A stretch of 64,000 nucleotides of DNA, taken from positions 6,942-70,941 of the forward strand of contig JASGDN010000009.1 in NCBI GenBank assembly GCA_049841275.1, in the 5' to 3' direction. The position numbers and the translations under genes are program-made. The notes under the pieces were generated by a model, which worked only from the letters and a program-made list of their open reading frames with translations, searched no databases and was not told the origin of the DNA. The DNA comes from JASGDN01 sp049841275. GTDB lineage: Bacteria; Chloroflexota; Chloroflexia; Thermomicrobiales; UBA6265. The first letter of the stretch is position 1, and each line of letters begins with the position of its first letter. This document shows, in pieces, positions 61,472 to 64,000 of this stretch.

Positions 61472-62100
61472 CAGCGACGGGTTGGTTTCCAGCCAGGAGG
61501 GATCACCGGGAGCTCCCATGCCGGGTCCGGTCTCCACAATGGGACGTCGGGAGAGAAGGGCCATTCGGCTCGCTCGATGCGTGGGACGATCGCCTCGCCG
61601 GCTGCCCTGATGCGGACGGCTTCCTGTTCCGAAAGACGCCCGATGCGGACTGCCTCCCCCAGTTCGTCCTCGTCTTTCCACGCCCAGGACCGATCCGGCT
61701 GGACGACGATGTCGAGGAATTGATCTTCGGTGACCCATCGGTCCGGAAGGATGGTCGTCGGTCTCTGAAGGTTGACGTACCACCCGCGGAAGGTCCAATC
61801 GGCCAACCAGCGTGCGTGAATCGCATAGCGATCGCGCTGTGGAGCCAGGTAGAGCACGTTCCTCCCTGACCAGACATGGGGGACGAGGCGGAGGTCCGAT
61901 GCCTCGATCTGCTGGTGCGACAGCACCCGTGGTAAGGTCATCTCCGGAGCAGGGATCAGCCGCAGCGTCGAGACGCCGTCCGGGACGAAGCACGCGAGGA
62001 TGTCGGGGGTGTCCTTGACGATGGTTGCGGGAATCGCCAGCCCCGTTCGTGGCCCGATCATGCCTTCCAGCACGATGATTTCGCCAGGTTCGCGCATCAT
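61471..62100 (-). CDS. DUF402-domain protein
   Basis: This 209-aa protein matches DUF402/YgaC-type proteins, some of which are nucleoside di/triphosphate phosphatases. It shows LYLAPQRDRYAIHARWLADW, RGWYVNLQRPTTI, QFLDIVVQPDRSWAWKDEDELGEA-like acidic residues (the E/D cluster in DEDELGEA would bind metal) and a C-terminal helix. AAGGGG lies 8 nt before the ATG. It ends in its own terminator, and the substrate is not known. Confidence 0.8.
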   Translation of the reverse strand: MMREPGEIIVLEGMIGPRTGLAIPATIVKDTPDILACFVPDGVSTLRLIPAPEMTLPRVLSHQQIEASDLRLVPHVWSGRNVLYLAPQRDRYAIHARWLADWTFRGWYVNLQRPTTILPDRWVTEDQFLDIVVQPDRSWAWKDEDELGEAVRIGRLSEQEAVRIRAAGEAIVPRIERAEWPFSPDVPLWRPDPAWELPVIPPGWKPTRR

Positions 62101-62219
62101 GGAATCACCCCTTCAGCCACTTCGGGATGCTGGCCAGAATCATCCGGTGAAGGCGACCACAGGGCCGCATGCTCACCTTGCCAATTCGAACGTGGCGCTT
62201 CTTCAGCCCCGCTACTCTG

Positions 62220-63179
62220 CTACATTGAGTTGGCGAGGAGGGCGTCCACCTGCTCCATGGTCGGGACGGCCTCCACGCCGATCTCGCGCAGGCTCAGCGC
62301 CGCGACCGCGTTTGCGAACCGGCCAGCCGTGGCGGCGGCAATGGTCTTGTCCGCCGCTTTCAGGAAGAATGCCGCCGCGAAGACATCGCCTGCGCCGGTG
62401 AGATCCTTCGTCTTCACCTTGAAGCCCGGCAGGTCGATCGTCTGGCCGCGGGCGATCACGCGGGCGCCATCCTTGCCACGCGTGACGACGGCCAGGCGTT
62501 GCTCGCCGACGCGCTCCACGACCTCCCGCGCCTGGTGGATCTCCTCGGTGCTGACAATGGCGCAGTCGGTGCGTCCGAGCAGCGAGCCGGGCAGGCGCAG
62601 GGGGATGTGCCGCACCTTGCCGCCGGTCGCGCGTGGCCAGTCGCGCATCCACCCCTGGGGCGTGATACCAATGAATTCGGTGGTCATGCCCACGGCGTGA
62701 TTCGGGTTGATCTCCTGGAGCACGGGGCCGAGGTGGACGATCGGGGCGTTGCGCCAGTGCGGCGGCAGGCCGCGCAGGTCGATCTCGCCCGCCCAGTGGG
62801 GGACGGTCTGCACGCGAAGATCGGCCCGATATTCGTTGATGAACGTCGTTGGCACATCGGCGTCCTGCACGATGATGCTCACCTGGTCGGCGAAGGGTTC
62901 CAGCGGGGGGATCTTCATGCCGGCGACCTCGATGCCGAAGGCTCCCCGCGTGAGGATCCCCACCTTCGCGCCGAGCCGCGCTGCCGTCAGCGCCGAATAG
63001 AGCGCCGTGCCGCCGAGCACGACACTGCCGTCTGCCTGGAGGTCGGCGGTGATGTGCCCGATCACGAGGTAATCCGGCGTCCGCGAGAGCTGTGTGCCGC
63101 GCAGAGAGTGTCCGAGGGACTCGCGCGCGCCGGTCTTCTTGCCAGCCGGCTTCGATGGGGTGGACGTGGGATCGGTCAT
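62220..63179 (-). CDS. PfkB-family carbohydrate/nucleoside kinase
   Basis: This 319-aa protein has DYLVIGHITADL and GGTALYSALTAARLGAKVGI at the N-terminus, and the PfkB active-site motif DLTGAGDVFAAAFF with the catalytic Asp near residue 260. Basic residues fill the first 25 positions (SKPAGKKTGARES). The family phosphorylates sugars and nucleosides; the substrate is unknown. GGAG lies 9 nt before the ATG. Confidence 0.87.
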   Translation of the reverse strand: MTDPTSTPSKPAGKKTGARESLGHSLRGTQLSRTPDYLVIGHITADLQADGSVVLGGTALYSALTAARLGAKVGILTRGAFGIEVAGMKIPPLEPFADQVSIIVQDADVPTTFINEYRADLRVQTVPHWAGEIDLRGLPPHWRNAPIVHLGPVLQEINPNHAVGMTTEFIGITPQGWMRDWPRATGGKVRHIPLRLPGSLLGRTDCAIVSTEEIHQAREVVERVGEQRLAVVTRGKDGARVIARGQTIDLPGFKVKTKDLTGAGDVFAAAFFLKAADKTIAAATAGRFANAVAALSLREIGVEAVPTMEQVDALLANSM

Positions 63180-63454
63180 GACGGAACGCTCCAGACTCGA
63201 TAGTGGCTGCAGGGCCAGAACGGGTGAAGACTCCTCCGGAAACGTCCGGCGAGAAGTCAGCAAGCCAGCAAGGCGGCCGCGCGCGGCGTGCGCCTGGGTG
63301 CATTGGTAAGGGGTGTCTTCGCCCGGCAATGGGGCAGGAGCGAAGACTGCCCGATCGAACAGGGCGACGGCCTGGGGCCATCCGCGATCGTGGCGAGAAC
63401 AGGAATCGTGACCGAAACGCCGGTTCCGTGCAAGGCACGGCGGGCAATGCTGGA
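63180..63454. other. Intergenic region between the PfkB and Jag genes
   Basis: These 275 nt contain no recognised gene, hairpin or repeat. They presumably hold the PfkB promoter and the end of the Jag transcript. Confidence 0.4.
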
Positions 63455-64000
63455 TCAGCCGCGGGGCTCGACCGTGATGTGGCGCTGGCTGCCTTCGCCA
63501 CTGCTGCGCGTCGTCACGTCGGGATGCTGCCGGAGCGTGAGGTGGACGATGCGGCGCTCGTTGGGCGGCATTGGTTCGAGGTCGACGGACCGGCGGCTGC
63601 GTGCAACCTGCCGGGCCACCCGCTCGGCAAGGGCGACGAGCGACTCCTCGCGCCGGGTGCGATAGCCTTCGACATCGAGCACGACGCGCGTCCACGTCTC
63701 GATCCGGCGGTTGACGATCATGTTGACGAGATATTGCACCTGGGCGAGGTGGTCGCCGCGCCGGCCGATCAGCATGCCCAGGTCGTTGCCGAGGATGTCG
63801 ATGAAGATGGTGGGCGGTTCGTCGTCGTCCAGCGGCACGGACGATGGATTGTCAACGGCGATCACGTCGGCGGTGATCCCCATGTAGCGCAGGAGGTCGG
63901 CGACGATCTCCTTGGCGACGCGCTCGTCCTCCGCATCGGCGCGGTCGACGGGACGCGGCGGCGTCCCGCGCTGCGATGGACGGTCGCCCGGCGCGCGGCC
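63455..64000 (-). CDS. jag: Jag-family RNA-binding protein (KH-R3H), 5' end missing
   Basis: The visible 181 codons run off the right edge and end at 63455. They include a Pro/Arg/Asp-rich linker, then DERVAKEIVADLLRYMGITADV, the KH domain with the RNA-binding loop LIGRRGDHLAQVQYLVN, and an R3H domain (NERRIVHLTLRQHPDV, with Arg-x3-His). Jag/KhpB (SpoIIIJ-associated) proteins bind RNA and affect cell division; they usually sit in the rnpA-yidC-jag cluster near oriC, so those genes may lie just outside to the right. Confidence 0.9.
   Translation of the reverse strand, partial: GRAPGDRPSQRGTPPRPVDRADAEDERVAKEIVADLLRYMGITADVIAVDNPSSVPLDDDEPPTIFIDILGNDLGMLIGRRGDHLAQVQYLVNMIVNRRIETWTRVVLDVEGYRTRREESLVALAERVARQVARSRRSVDLEPMPPNERRIVHLTLRQHPDVTTRSSGEGSQRHITVEPRG

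Overview
The window is GC-rich bacterial DNA with dense genes on both strands, many GTG/TTG starts and strong Shine-Dalgarno (SD) sites. Several secreted proteins carry Ser/Pro/Ala linkers of the ASPAASP type, one gene encodes a deazaflavin (F420)-type oxidoreductase, and the intergenic repeats have TGTCATCCTGAGCG-like or TGTAGGGGC-like ends. Together these suggest a Chloroflexota bacterium, probably of the Thermomicrobia type. This is inference: there is no rRNA or other marker gene here.

Layout. 1-8.5 kb: a SorC-family regulator and two divergent gene groups encode two glycerophosphodiester phosphodiesterases, an FGGY sugar/polyol kinase, a glycerol-1-phosphate dehydrogenase-like enzyme, an RpiB-like isomerase and a HAD phosphatase. 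A shared palindrome close to TGCACRYATGTGCA lies in three promoter regions, so the set looks like one SorC-controlled catabolic regulon for a glycerophosphodiester or polyol phosphate. 9.8-16.5 kb: five tandem paralogues of about 410 aa, each apparently with two GNAT folds. 17-24 kb: two secreted proteins that share a repeated module, a GNAT enzyme, an orphan ABC ATPase coupled to a CinA/PncC amidase, and an exported oxidase with bicovalent FAD. 24.5-38 kb: a TetR/YhgE-type pair with visible operators, an Fe-S RecB-like nuclease, an F420-type enzyme, a ferredoxin, a PadR-MFS-GNAT operon with a leaderless promoter, two HAD paralogues and IlvE.

38.6-47 kb is an envelope region: an acidic secreted protein, an L,D-transpeptidase, an AIM24-type protein, then a copper-type locus of a His-rich protein, a small secreted protein and a CopC-CopD-cytochrome c fusion. 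47.8-54.7 kb holds three paralogous class C beta-lactamase-fold serine hydrolases, an NAD(P)HX epimerase and a lipase-like hydrolase. 54.9-60.7 kb holds a RelBE-type pair with a frameshifted toxin, a YhhQ-type transporter, a uracil-DNA glycosylase and a TPP-riboswitch operon (ABC ATPase, permease, TenA, methyltransferase). The right edge has a DUF402 protein, a PfkB kinase and the 3' part of a Jag (KH/R3H) gene.

Three loci carry frameshift or nonsense lesions: a small membrane protein, a PLP decarboxylase and the RelE toxin. Two intergenic repeat families occur as inverted pairs tens of kilobases apart. No rRNA, tRNA, CRISPR array, insertion sequence or prophage was seen.
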